From contig CATKXO010000004.1 in NCBI GenBank assembly GCA_949840775.1, positions 1 through 64,000 of the forward strand: DNA of 64,000 bases, written 5' to 3'. This DNA comes from an uncultured bacterium (GTDB lineage Bacteria; Bacillota; Clostridia; Oscillospirales; Oscillospiraceae). Every line of letters starts with the position of its first letter. Positions within the stretch are counted from its first letter, which is position 1. A model generated the notes under the pieces. The model made no database searches and had not been told where the DNA came from. It saw only the letters and a program-made list of their open reading frames with translations. The position numbers and the translations under genes were made by a program. Below are positions 36,286 through 44,523 of this stretch, one piece after another.

Positions 36286-36314
36286 ATTTTACGGGATTTT
36301 CTTCCGCTTTTCAA
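36286..36314 (-). promoter_or_regulatory. Promoter of the Liv operon
   Basis: Minus strand TTGAAA, 17-bp spacer, TAAAAT, about 50 bp before livK. The remaining gap up to the kinase promoter shows only a weak TGTCC/GGACA inverted repeat. Confidence 0.65.
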
Positions 36315-36537
36315 GGCCAATAATATACAGAAAGTTTTCCCTTTTCTGCCGCTTTCAAACCGGTTTCCGGAACAAAACAATGGCGGCTGTCCGCTCTGCA
36401 AGGACAGTATGGGGCCAGAGAAAAATTTTTGCGGTCAAATGTCCTTGAAAGGCGGACACTGCTTTTGGTCATTTTGCCGGTTGCCTGAGATGGAATGTCC
36501 GGAGACCTTGTGGAATGGAAATAACAGGAGAAATCGG

Positions 36538-36566
36538 GTGACACCGCCGGTTTTTTGTGATAAAAT
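36538..36566 (+). promoter_or_regulatory. Promoter of the hybrid histidine kinase gene
   Basis: GTGACA, 17-bp spacer, TAAAAT, 31 bp before the ATG; ribosome site GAGGTGG. Confidence 0.6.
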
Positions 36567-36597
36567 AGGCCCGTAAATCAGAGAATGAGGTGGCGCT

Positions 36598-38805
36598 ATG
36601 GACAGTGAAAGGTGGAACCGTGATATGATCGAGGACATCCTGTCCCTGCTGGAATTTTTGCAGGAGCGGGGGGTTCCCGCAGACCGGTCTACAGAGCCGG
36701 AGGTTTTGCAGCTGCTGCCGGAGGCCCTGCAGACGGCCTATGAGATGATGCGCTTTATGGACAAAATCCCCGGGGGCTTTATGATTTACCGGGCCGATGG
36801 GGACGAGCGGATTGTCTACGCCAACCGGGGCCTGCTGCGCATCTTCCGGTGTGACACCTGGGCGCAGTTCCAGCAGCTGACCAACAGCTCTTTCCGGGGG
36901 CTGGTCCACCCGGAGGACCTGGACGAGGTGGAGGAGAGCATCAAGCGGCAGATTGCCGAGAGCCAGTACGATTTGGACTATGTGGAGTACCGGATCACCC
37001 GCCGGGACGGGTCCACCGGCTGGATTGAGGACTACGGCCACTTTGTTCACGGGGAGAGGGTAGGGGATTTCTTCTATGTCTTCCTTGGGGACGCCACCGA
37101 GAAGCTGGAGCGCCGGCAGGAGGAGCGGCGGCGGAGCGAGCGCCGCTACCAGGGCCTGATTGAAGAGTACGACCGGGAGCGGGCCCTGATTGACCAGGAG
37201 CACCTGCGCCGGCTGGAGGTGATCCAGGGGCTGAGCGTCAACTACGAATCCATCCTCTATGCCAGGCTGGAGAAAAACCGCATCCTGGCCTACCGGCTGA
37301 GCCAGCGTACGGTGCGGCAGTTCGGCGAGAAGTATCAGATGAGGGAGCTGGACTGGTACCTCAGGGACTATGTGGAGGTCTGGGTCCACCCCGAGGACAA
37401 GGAGATGGTGGCCAAGGCCACCGCCCCCGCCTATATCCGGGAGAAGCTGGCAGAGCAGGACACCTATTATATCAATTTTCGGGTGGTCTGCGGGGGCGAG
37501 GTGCAGTATATCCAGCTCCGGCTGGTGAATGTTGGGGACGGCGGCCGGGTGGACCAGATTGTGCTGGGCTACCGCCGGGTGGACGAGGAGCTCCAGCGGG
37601 AGATGCAGCAGAAGCAGATTCTGGCGGAAGCACTGGAGAACGCCAACCTGGCCATTGTGGCCAAGGACGAGTTTTTGTCCAACATGTCCCACAATATGCG
37701 CACCCCCATGAACGCCATTTTTGGCTTTATGGCCTTGGCCAGGGGGAGGACGGAGGACCCCGGACTGCTGGACTGCATAGAGGGGGCGGAGCGGTCCGGG
37801 CGGCAGCTGATGGATATGATCAACAAGGTGCTGGAGCTGTCCTGGACCGGTTCCAGAAATCAGGAGGCGGAGCAGCAGTGCAGCCTGTGCCAGGTGCTGG
37901 AGGAGGTGTGCGGCCGTCTGCGGCCTAAGGCCGCGGACAAGGGGCTGGCCTTCGAGCTGGACTGCTCTGGGGTGGAGCACAGTCTTGTCCTGGCCGACCG
38001 GGACCAGCTGAAGCAGCTGGCCGCCAACCTGACCGACAATGCGGTGACATACACCGGGCCCGGGGGCCGGGTATCCGTTACCCTTTCGGAGGGCGGGCCG
38101 GGAGCCGGCGGCCGGCGTACCTACCGGCTGATGGTGGCGGACACCGGCGTGGGCATGAGCAAGGAGTTTTTGACGCGGCTCTTTGAGCCCTTTGCCCGGG
38201 AGCGGGACACCACCCACAGCGGCGTAAACGGAATGGGACTGGGACTAACCATCGCCAAGTACATCACAGACCGGATGGGCGGGGTGATCCGGGTGGAGAG
38301 CACTGCGGGACAGGGGAGCGTCTTCACGGTGGAGCTCCAGCTCAAAACGGCGGAGAAGCTCCCGGCGGTCCGGAGCGGTCCGGCCCCTGAGGAGGAAGTC
38401 CCCGGCCAGCATATCCTGCTGGTGGAGGACAACGAGATCAACCGGGAGATTGAGGCGGAGATTCTTCGTGGCAGCGGCTTTGCTGTAGATACCGCTGAGG
38501 ACGGGAGCGTTGCCGTGGAGATGGTGAAACGCTCCGCCCCCGAGGGCTATGATCTGATCCTGATGGACATCCAAATGCCTGTGATGGACGGCTGGCAGGC
38601 GTCCTGTGTTATTCGGGGGCTGGAGGACCCAAGGCTGGCAAATATCCCCATCGTGGCCTTGTCGGCCAACACCCTGTCACGGGACATGCGCCGGTCAATG
38701 GAGAGCGGGATGGACGCCCACCTGACCAAGCCCATCGACGTTCCAAGGCTACTGGAGGAGATCAGGAGAATCGCCGGGCGGCATAAGTCTGATAAAAACT
38801 GTTGA
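36598..38805 (+). CDS. Soluble hybrid histidine kinase (PAS-PAS-HisKA-HATPase-REC)
   Basis: 735 aa without membrane segments. PAS domain 1 (about 58-160), short coiled coil rich in Arg/Glu (165-205), PAS-like domain 2 (215-330), HisKA with His365 in NMSHNMRTPMN, HATPase with Asn477 in NLTDNAVTY and DTGVGMS, then a C-terminal receiver with Asp657 in MDIQMPVMDG. No HPt domain and no response regulator beside it, so its output partner is elsewhere or it is a signal sink. Signal unknown; cytoplasmic PAS sensing is implied. Confidence 0.9.
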   Translation: MDSERWNRDMIEDILSLLEFLQERGVPADRSTEPEVLQLLPEALQTAYEMMRFMDKIPGGFMIYRADGDERIVYANRGLLRIFRCDTWAQFQQLTNSSFRGLVHPEDLDEVEESIKRQIAESQYDLDYVEYRITRRDGSTGWIEDYGHFVHGERVGDFFYVFLGDATEKLERRQEERRRSERRYQGLIEEYDRERALIDQEHLRRLEVIQGLSVNYESILYARLEKNRILAYRLSQRTVRQFGEKYQMRELDWYLRDYVEVWVHPEDKEMVAKATAPAYIREKLAEQDTYYINFRVVCGGEVQYIQLRLVNVGDGGRVDQIVLGYRRVDEELQREMQQKQILAEALENANLAIVAKDEFLSNMSHNMRTPMNAIFGFMALARGRTEDPGLLDCIEGAERSGRQLMDMINKVLELSWTGSRNQEAEQQCSLCQVLEEVCGRLRPKAADKGLAFELDCSGVEHSLVLADRDQLKQLAANLTDNAVTYTGPGGRVSVTLSEGGPGAGGRRTYRLMVADTGVGMSKEFLTRLFEPFARERDTTHSGVNGMGLGLTIAKYITDRMGGVIRVESTAGQGSVFTVELQLKTAEKLPAVRSGPAPEEEVPGQHILLVEDNEINREIEAEILRGSGFAVDTAEDGSVAVEMVKRSAPEGYDLILMDIQMPVMDGWQASCVIRGLEDPRLANIPIVALSANTLSRDMRRSMESGMDAHLTKPIDVPRLLEEIRRIAGRHKSDKNC

Positions 38806-38829
38806 CAAGGGAAAAATATGTGATAAAAT
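38802..38829 (+). promoter_or_regulatory. Promoter of the alaS T-box transcript
   Basis: TTGACA, 16-bp spacer, TAAAAT, overlapping the stop codon of the kinase gene. Confidence 0.7.
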
Positions 38830-38834
38830 AGGTC

Positions 38835-39064
38835 CCGCGAAATGCGGTGAAGGAGCCAAGCGCCTTTGAAAGCCCTAAGCGAGAGGGGACGGTGAGAGCC
38901 CTCGGCTGTTCCAAAGGCGTATGCCACTCCCGAGCGGCCCGGGATGACCGGGACGGCCCGTCCCCGTTACGGACAGAATGAGATGCCCCGCTTTGCCGGG
39001 GATAATCAAGGTGGTACCGTGGAATTTTCCGCCCTTGACAGGCTGTCAAGGGCGGTTTTTTGCG
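38835..39064 (+). ncRNA. T-box riboswitch, alanine type
   Basis: Untranslated leader with the T-box sequence AAGGTGGTACCGTGG (39008-39022) followed by a terminator, CCGCCCTTGACAG / CTGTCAAGGGCGG plus TTTTTT. Stem I lies around 38850-38940; GCC at 38923-38925 is the best candidate Ala specifier (tentative). Uncharged tRNA-Ala would pair with the T-box bulge and allow read-through into the lipoprotein gene and alaS. Confidence 0.88.
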
Positions 39065-39077
39065 GAAAGGAGGAAGT

Positions 39078-39509
39078 ATGAGGAAAAAACCTGCACTGTT
39101 TGTACTTTTGGCCCTGCTGCCGGCGCTGGTCCTGCTGTCCGGCTGCAAGGTGTCGGGCAATCCCCTCCCCGAAGGGATGGAGGAGGAGACCGTTCTGACA
39201 CAGGGCCGGGAGGTTGTTGCCCTGCTCAACAGCGAGGGGTGGCAGGAGGTCTACGATCTGCTCCGGGACGACGCCAGAGAGACCGCCAGCCCTGAGACCA
39301 TCCGGGACTACATGGAGGAGTTTCTGGATCAGGCCAAGGGCTATGTAAAGGAGACCGATGCTATGGCTACCGGCCAGACCCTGAAGGACACCGGCGAGAA
39401 GTACGGTACGGCGGTGTTTTACTGCAAGCACGAGAAGAAGAATCTCATGTACCGCATTGCCTACAGCACCGGTATGGAGCTGATGGGCATTCAAATTACA
39501 GTTCGATAA
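39078..39509 (+). CDS. DUF3887-like lipoprotein under T-box control
   Basis: 143 aa from the ATG after GGAGGAAGT. Signal peptide with lipobox LLSGC (Cys23), mature part mostly helical then a short beta region (TAVFYCKHEKKNLMYRIAY). Matches the DUF3887 family by length and pattern. Role unknown. It is the first gene behind the alanine T-box and 28 bp before alaS, so a surface lipoprotein is induced by alanine starvation. Confidence 0.75.
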   Translation: MRKKPALFVLLALLPALVLLSGCKVSGNPLPEGMEEETVLTQGREVVALLNSEGWQEVYDLLRDDARETASPETIRDYMEEFLDQAKGYVKETDAMATGQTLKDTGEKYGTAVFYCKHEKKNLMYRIAYSTGMELMGIQITVR

Positions 39510-39537
39510 GAAAATATAATTTTTGGAGGTAACAACC

Positions 39538-42222
39538 ATGAAAGAACCCAAACCCTACGGCCTGAACGAGCTGCGGGAGATGTTCCTGAAATTCTTTGAA
39601 TCCAAGGGCCATCTCCGGCTGCCCAGCTACTCCCTGATCCCCAAGGACGACAACTCCCTGCTGCTCATCAACAGCGGCATGGCCCCCATGAAGCCCTTCT
39701 TCACCGGGGAGAAGGAGCCCCCCCGCCACCGGGTGTGCACCTGCCAGAAGTGCATCCGCACCGGCGACATCGAGAACATCGGCAAAACTGCCCGCCACGG
39801 CACCTACTTTGAGATGCTGGGCAACTTCTCTTTCGGCGACTACTTCAAGAAGGAGGCCATCCCCTTTGCCTGGGAGTTCCTCACCTCCCCTGAGTGGGTG
39901 GGCCTGGACCCGGAGCGGCTGTATCCCTCCGTCTTTGCCGGCAACGAGACCACCCCCGCCGACGACGAGGCTTTCCGCATCTGGCACGAGGAGATCGGGA
40001 TCCCTAAGGAGCGGATCTTCAAGTTTGGCAAGGAGGACAACTTCTGGGAACACGGCTCCGGCCCCTGCGGCCCCTGCTCCGAAATTTACTACGACCGGGG
40101 GGAGCAGTGGGGCTGCGGCAAGCCGGGCTGCACCGTGGGCTGCGACTGCGACCGCTATATCGAGGTGTGGAACGTGGTGTTCTCCCAGTTCGACAACGAC
40201 GGCGAGGGCCACTACGAGGAGCTGAAGCAGAAGAACATTGACACCGGCATGGGCCTGGAGCGGCTGGCCTGCGTCTGCCAGGGGGTGGCCTCCCTCTTCG
40301 ACGTGGACACGGTGATGAACATCACTCACAAGGTGTCTGAGATTACCGGCGCCCACTACGGCGAGTCCCACGAGAAGGACGTGTCCCTCCGGGTCATCAC
40401 CGACCACATCCGCTCCGCCGCCTTTATGATCTGTGACGGCGTTCTCCCCTCCAACGAGGGCCGGGGCTATGTGCTGCGCCGCCTGCTCCGCCGGGCCGCC
40501 CGCCACGGCAAGCTGCTGGGGGTGAACGAACCTTTCCTGTACAAGGTCTGCGATACGGTTATCCGGGAGAACGAGGGCCACTACCCCGAGCTGCGGGAGC
40601 GGCAGGACTATATCACCAAGGTCATCCGGGTGGAGGAGGAGAACTTTGCCAAGACCATCGACGGCGGCCTGAAAATCTTTGCCGACATGCTCAAGGGCCA
40701 TCAGGAGAAGGGGGAGAAGACCTTCTCCGGGGCGGACGCCTTCAAGCTGTACGACACCTACGGCTTCCCTGTGGACCTGACCCTGGAGATGGTGGAAGAG
40801 CAGGGGATGACCCTCAATGAGGAGGAGTTTAAGCAGCTCATGGAGGAGCAGCGCCAGCGGGCCCGGAAGGCCCGTGAGGCTCTGGGCGACCTGGGCTGGG
40901 CCGGGGTGGAGTTCGGCAAGGAGGTGCCCGCCACCGAGTTTGTGGGCTATGACCATACGGCCATCCAGGATGCCAAGGTGGTAGCCCTGGTGGTGGAAAA
41001 CGAGCTGGCTGAGGAGCTGATGCCCGGCGTGGAGGGCATTGTGGTGCTGGATAAGACCCCCTTCTACGCCGAGATGGGCGGCCAGGTGGCCGACCATGGC
41101 CGGATCGCCCGGCACGACGAAAACGCCATGTGCTTTGAAGTCACCGACGTGCAGAAGAACAAGGGCGGCAAGTATATGCACTACGGCAAAATGACCGGGG
41201 GTGTGCTCAAGGTGGGGGATACCGTCTGGGCCTCCATTGACATCCAGCGCCGCCAGGCCGTCATGCGGGCCCACTCCGCCACCCACCTGCTGGACGCCGC
41301 CCTGCGCTCCGTCCTGGGCGACCACGTCCACCAGGCCGGTTCCCTGGTGGAGCCAGACCGCTTGCGCTTCGACTTCACCCACTTCTCCGCCATGACCCCG
41401 GAGGAGCTGGGCCGGGTGAGCGCCATTGTCAACGACATGGTCCTTATGGGCAGCAGCGTCAACGTGGAGGAGCTGCCCATCGAGCAGGCCAAGGAGCGGG
41501 GGGCCATCGCCCTCTTTGGCGAGAAGTACGGCGACACCGTCCGGGTGGTATCCATGGGCGACGGCTTCTCCGTGGAGTTTTGCGGCGGCACCCATCTGGA
41601 CAACACCGCCAAGGTGGGAGTGTTCCATATCCAGAGTGAGTTCTCGGTGGCCAGCGGCGTGCGCCGCATCGAGGCCACCACCGGCCGGGCCTCACTGGAG
41701 ACTATGAACCGCAACCAGGAACTGATCTTCCGGGCTGCCGCCGCATTGAAGGCCAAGCCCGGCGAGCTCCAGGAGAAGGCGGAGGCCGCCATGACCGAGA
41801 TGAAATCCCTGCGCCAGCGCATTGAGAAGCTGCTGGCCAAAGAGGCCGCCGGCGAGACGGACCGCATCCTCTTTGCCGCCCACGAGGTGGGCGGCCTGAA
41901 GGTGCTCACCTCCGTGGTCCCCGACGCGGACGCCCAGCGCCTGCGGCAGATGGGGGACATCCTCAAGGACCGGGAGCCCAATGTGGTGGCTGTGCTGGCC
42001 TCCGTGGGCGAGGGGAAGATCACCTTCCTGTGCGTGTGCGGCAAGGAGGCGGTCAAAAAGGGAATCAAGGCCGGGGACATCATCAAGCAGGTGTCCGCCA
42101 TCGCCGGGGGCTCCGGCGGCGGCAAGCCCGACTCCGCCATGGGCGGCGGCAAGGACCCCCTGATGGTGGACAACGCCCTGGCTATGGTGGACAATGTGGT
42201 GTCCATGAAATTGGGGCTGTAA
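39538..42222 (+). CDS. alaS: Alanine-tRNA ligase
   Basis: 894 aa; ATG after TTTGGAGGTAAC. Class II catalytic core (RTGDIENIGKTARHGTYFEM, GFGWERL-like GMGLERLACV), editing-domain zinc ligands HSATH (His579, His583) and CGGTH (Cys682, His686), and C-terminal DHHA1-like part ending GGGGKPDSAMGGGKD-type sequence. Full length. Regulated by the T-box upstream of the lipoprotein gene. Confidence 0.97.
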   Translation: MKEPKPYGLNELREMFLKFFESKGHLRLPSYSLIPKDDNSLLLINSGMAPMKPFFTGEKEPPRHRVCTCQKCIRTGDIENIGKTARHGTYFEMLGNFSFGDYFKKEAIPFAWEFLTSPEWVGLDPERLYPSVFAGNETTPADDEAFRIWHEEIGIPKERIFKFGKEDNFWEHGSGPCGPCSEIYYDRGEQWGCGKPGCTVGCDCDRYIEVWNVVFSQFDNDGEGHYEELKQKNIDTGMGLERLACVCQGVASLFDVDTVMNITHKVSEITGAHYGESHEKDVSLRVITDHIRSAAFMICDGVLPSNEGRGYVLRRLLRRAARHGKLLGVNEPFLYKVCDTVIRENEGHYPELRERQDYITKVIRVEEENFAKTIDGGLKIFADMLKGHQEKGEKTFSGADAFKLYDTYGFPVDLTLEMVEEQGMTLNEEEFKQLMEEQRQRARKAREALGDLGWAGVEFGKEVPATEFVGYDHTAIQDAKVVALVVENELAEELMPGVEGIVVLDKTPFYAEMGGQVADHGRIARHDENAMCFEVTDVQKNKGGKYMHYGKMTGGVLKVGDTVWASIDIQRRQAVMRAHSATHLLDAALRSVLGDHVHQAGSLVEPDRLRFDFTHFSAMTPEELGRVSAIVNDMVLMGSSVNVEELPIEQAKERGAIALFGEKYGDTVRVVSMGDGFSVEFCGGTHLDNTAKVGVFHIQSEFSVASGVRRIEATTGRASLETMNRNQELIFRAAAALKAKPGELQEKAEAAMTEMKSLRQRIEKLLAKEAAGETDRILFAAHEVGGLKVLTSVVPDADAQRLRQMGDILKDREPNVVAVLASVGEGKITFLCVCGKEAVKKGIKAGDIIKQVSAIAGGSGGGKPDSAMGGGKDPLMVDNALAMVDNVVSMKLGL

Positions 42223-42228
42223 GAAACG

Positions 42229-42366
42229 CAAAAAAGCCTCCTTTCGCAAAGGGAGGTGGCATTTGCGAAGCAAATGACGGAGGGTTTCCTCTAAAGATAC
42301 AGATACGTTTCAACAGAAGCCCCCCCCCACCCGGCTTCGCCGGGAGCCCCCTTTGCGAAGGGGGCC
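42229..42366. repeat. MITE-like palindromic repeat, copy 1
   Basis: 138 bp. Left end GCCTCCTTTCGCAAAGGGAGG and right end GCCCCCTTTGCGAAGGGGGC each fold on themselves; the core (GACGGAGGGTTTCCTCTAAAG ... GATACGTTTCAACAGAAG) is nearly identical to the copy at 45455. No coding capacity. Lies between alaS and the DUF4250 gene and may act as terminator for both strands. Confidence 0.8.
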
Positions 42367-42403
42367 TATCCCCCCGCAGGGGAGACAAAGAGGAGGGATA
42401 TCT

Positions 42404-42577
42404 ATGCTTCCCCAGGACCCCATTATCCTGCTCAGCTACGTGAACACCAAACTCCGGGACGAGTATGCCAGCCTGGACGACCTGTGCGCCGGCCTGGACG
42501 CGGACAAGGAGGAGCTGGTCCGTAAGCTGGAGGGCGTAAATTACAGCTACAGCCCGGAGCGGAATCAATTTATCTGA
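42404..42577 (+). CDS. DUF4250 domain-containing small protein
   Basis: 57 aa, ATG after AGGAGGGATATCT. PQDPIILLSYVNTKLRDEY is the DUF4250 signature; the second half is predicted helical with acidic residues and ends YSYSPERNQFI. Cytosolic, function unknown, conserved in Firmicutes. Confidence 0.85.
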   Translation: MLPQDPIILLSYVNTKLRDEYASLDDLCAGLDADKEELVRKLEGVNYSYSPERNQFI

Positions 42578-42582
42578 GTCAA

Positions 42583-42621
42583 AACCGGCTGGCCCCTGGG
42601 CCGGCCGGTTAAATTTTTTTT
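42583..42621 (+). terminator. Terminator after the DUF4250 gene
   Basis: 12-bp stem AACCGGCTGGCC / GGCCGGCCGGTT (one G-T pair), loop CCTG, then AAATTTTTTTT. Confidence 0.85.
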
Positions 42622-42680
42622 GAAACGCTCAACATTTCTTTCCTTCCGATTGTGTTATGAACAGAGAGGAGGCGGACTCA

Positions 42681-43169
42681 GTGGAGGGCATACGCAGTCA
42701 AGAGGAGGTGGCCAGCCTCTACCGGCGGCATGTGGACATGGTGTATCAGCTGTGCCTGGTGCTGATGAAAAATGTCCCCGACGCGGAGGACGCCGTCCAG
42801 ACTGTCTTCCGAAAGGTGATGGAGTACCCCAAGCCCTTCCGCGATCATGAGCACGAGAGGGCCTGGCTCATCGTCACCGCCCGGAACGAGTGCAGAAACC
42901 AGCTCAAGCACTGGTGGCGCACCCGCCGGGAGAGCGAAGAGGTTTTAAACAGGCTGGCCTGGGAACAGCCCGAGGACGGAACGCTGTGGGAGACCATCCT
43001 GCGCCTACCGGAAAAATACCGGCTGGTGCTCTATCTCCACTACTACCAGGGCTACACCGCCCTGGAGACGGCGGAGATACTGGGGAAGAATCCCTCCACC
43101 GTCCGTACCTGGCTGGTCCAGGCCCGCTGGAAGCTGAAAGAACTGCTGGAGGTGGAAGAGTATGGATGA
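42681..43169 (+). CDS. ECF-type RNA polymerase sigma factor
   Basis: 162 aa from the GTG with GAGGAGG 7 bp upstream; the ATG at 42657 has no ribosome site. Region 2 (VASLYRRHVDMVYQLCLVL, DAEDAVQTVF, ERAWLIVTARNECRN) and region 4 helix-turn-helix (LPEKYRLVLYLHYYQGYTA, ILGKNPSTVRTWLVQARWKL). The usual region 2.2 DAEDxxQ motif is intact. Overlaps the next gene by 8 bp. Confidence 0.9.
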   Translation: MEGIRSQEEVASLYRRHVDMVYQLCLVLMKNVPDAEDAVQTVFRKVMEYPKPFRDHEHERAWLIVTARNECRNQLKHWWRTRRESEEVLNRLAWEQPEDGTLWETILRLPEKYRLVLYLHYYQGYTALETAEILGKNPSTVRTWLVQARWKLKELLEVEEYG

Positions 43170-43797
43170 AAATCTGCGCCGGGTCTTTGACCAGGTGAAG
43201 CCCTCCCCCGAACAGAAGGAGGCTATGCTGCGCCGCCTTCTGGAATCGGAAAGGAAGGTTGTTCCCATGAAAAAACTGAAAAAATTGACCGTATTTGCCG
43301 TTGCCGCCGCGCTGATGCTGATAAGCGTCGCCGCTGCCAACCCGGAGGGGGTGCAGGCGTTTTTCAACAATATCGCCTCCGTTGTCCAGATGGACCAATA
43401 CCGCAAGGACTTGACAAATGTTGACAGTGAGACGGTAGCTGTGTACAAGATTCCTCAGCCCTCGGTGGAAAACCGGGACGGACGGGCCATTCTGGTCATC
43501 GATGGAAAGGACGCTGCCGACATCACCGACGCACTGAGAACGGAGGGCCGCTATACCTACGACCTGGAGTCAGAGGAGGGCCAACTGCACATTGTTGTGG
43601 AGGGAACGACGGAGGAGTGGTCCGCTACCGTAATGATTGGTGAGCCAGGTGAAGAGAATATGCGCTACCTGTCTACCATCACCAATCGCAGTGATGGGAG
43701 CGGAGAGGCCAGTGCTCCTGCTTACTCCGTTCCCTTCGCTGACAACGGCGATGGAGGTGAGGATATCTCCATAGAGGCCTCGACCCCAGCAGAATAA
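43162..43797 (+). CDS. Putative anti-sigma factor / DUF4179-like membrane protein
   Basis: 211 aa. Short cytoplasmic N-terminus (VKPSPEQKEAMLRRLLESE, about residues 12-30) resembling anti-sigma heads, one membrane helix (about 41-59), then an extracytoplasmic domain of about 150 residues with an acidic tail. Being coupled to the sigma gene, it probably holds it inactive at the membrane (inference). No zinc-binding HxxxCxxC motif is visible. Confidence 0.7.
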   Translation: MDENLRRVFDQVKPSPEQKEAMLRRLLESERKVVPMKKLKKLTVFAVAAALMLISVAAANPEGVQAFFNNIASVVQMDQYRKDLTNVDSETVAVYKIPQPSVENRDGRAILVIDGKDAADITDALRTEGRYTYDLESEEGQLHIVVEGTTEEWSATVMIGEPGEENMRYLSTITNRSDGSGEASAPAYSVPFADNGDGGEDISIEASTPAE

Positions 43798-43828
43798 TTT
43801 TTGCCCTTGTGAAAGAGTAAATTCCCTC

Positions 43829-43857
43829 TTGCATATACTAGGGAGCGGTGGTATAAT
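43829..43857 (+). promoter_or_regulatory. Promoter of a candidate antisense RNA
   Basis: TTGCAT, 17-bp spacer, TATAAT on the plus strand, with no coding gene behind it. A transcript starting about 43864 would run against the 3' end of the small toxin-like gene. Confidence 0.6.
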
Positions 43858-43901
43858 AAACGTCGCCAGAAGTCAATCAAAACCAAGGCAGACACGCAAA
43901 A

Positions 43902-43933
43902 GGGAACCCGGAGGCTGCATCCTCCGGGTTCCC
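43902..43933 (-). terminator. Terminator of the toxin-like gene
   Basis: 13-bp perfect stem GGGAACCCGGAGG / CCTCCGGGTTCCC, followed on the minus strand by TTTTGCG. Lies inside the predicted overlap with the opposite-strand RNA. Confidence 0.75.
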
Positions 43934-43940
43934 ATTGTGC

Positions 43941-44036
43941 TTATGGGTTCTTGCGGTGCCGGCTAAGCCACTTGCTCACATAGCTGCCAACTATGCTCGC
44001 TCCTACCGACACCAAAAAGTCAATCAAAAGCTCCAA
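43941..44036 (-). CDS. Small hydrophobic peptide, candidate type I toxin
   Basis: 31 aa, too short for usual gene finders: MELLIDFLVSVGASIVGSYV plus SKWLSRHRKNP. One membrane helix followed by a basic tail, the pattern of Firmicutes holin-like type I toxins. TTG start chosen because AAGGGGGTG lies 6 bp upstream (a GTG three codons earlier overlaps that site). It has its own promoter and terminator, and a convergent promoter lies at its 3' end. AGTCAATCAAAA occurs both in its coding region and in its 3' region. Confidence 0.6.
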   Translation of the reverse strand: MELLIDFLVSVGASIVGSYVSKWLSRHRKNP

Positions 44037-44072
44037 GACATTCACCCCCTTCCCGGGGAAGAACCCAAAACG

Positions 44073-44101
44073 ATTATACCAGCTTTCGACAGCCTTCGCA
44101 A
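44073..44101 (-). promoter_or_regulatory. Promoter of the toxin-like gene
   Basis: Minus strand TTGCGA, 17-bp spacer, TATAAT, about 35 bp before the ribosome site. Confidence 0.65.
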
Positions 44102-44177
44102 CAGGTCAAAAGTAAATCTTGCAATCTCCGGGAAATGGGGTACAATGGAGATACCGACAAACGAAGGAGGTTTCCCA

Positions 44178-44516
44178 ATGTCCGACTGTTTATTCTGCAA
44201 GATTGCCGCCGGGGAGATTCCGTCCAGCAAGGTCTACGAGGACGACCAGTGCCTGGCCTTCTACGACATCGACCCCCAGGCCCCCACCCACTTCCTGGTG
44301 ATCCCCAAGGCCCACATCGGCTCGGTGGCCGAAGTCACGGAGGACAACGCCGCAGTGGTGGCCCACATCTTCACCGTCATTGCCCAACAGTGCAAAAAGC
44401 TGGGGCTGGACAGCTACCGGGTGGTGTCCAACATCGGGGAGCAGGCGGGGCAGAGCGTGCCACACCTGCACTTCCACGTCCTGGCCGGCCGGGATATGAC
44501 CTGGCCTCCGGGCTGA
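44178..44516 (+). CDS. HIT family nucleotide hydrolase
   Basis: 112 aa, Hint-type purine nucleoside phosphoramidase. CLFCKIAAGEIPSSKVYED at the N-terminus and the histidine triad HLHFHVLAGRDM near the C-terminus. ATG after AAGGAGG. The stop lies 7 bp before the LysR start. Confidence 0.93.
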   Translation: MSDCLFCKIAAGEIPSSKVYEDDQCLAFYDIDPQAPTHFLVIPKAHIGSVAEVTEDNAAVVAHIFTVIAQQCKKLGLDSYRVVSNIGEQAGQSVPHLHFHVLAGRDMTWPPG

Positions 44517-44523
44517 GCGGGCC

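Noticed and set aside
39496-41628. Minus-strand open frame of 710 codons
   Set aside because: Antisense shadow of alaS; the product is Val/Gly/His-rich without domains.
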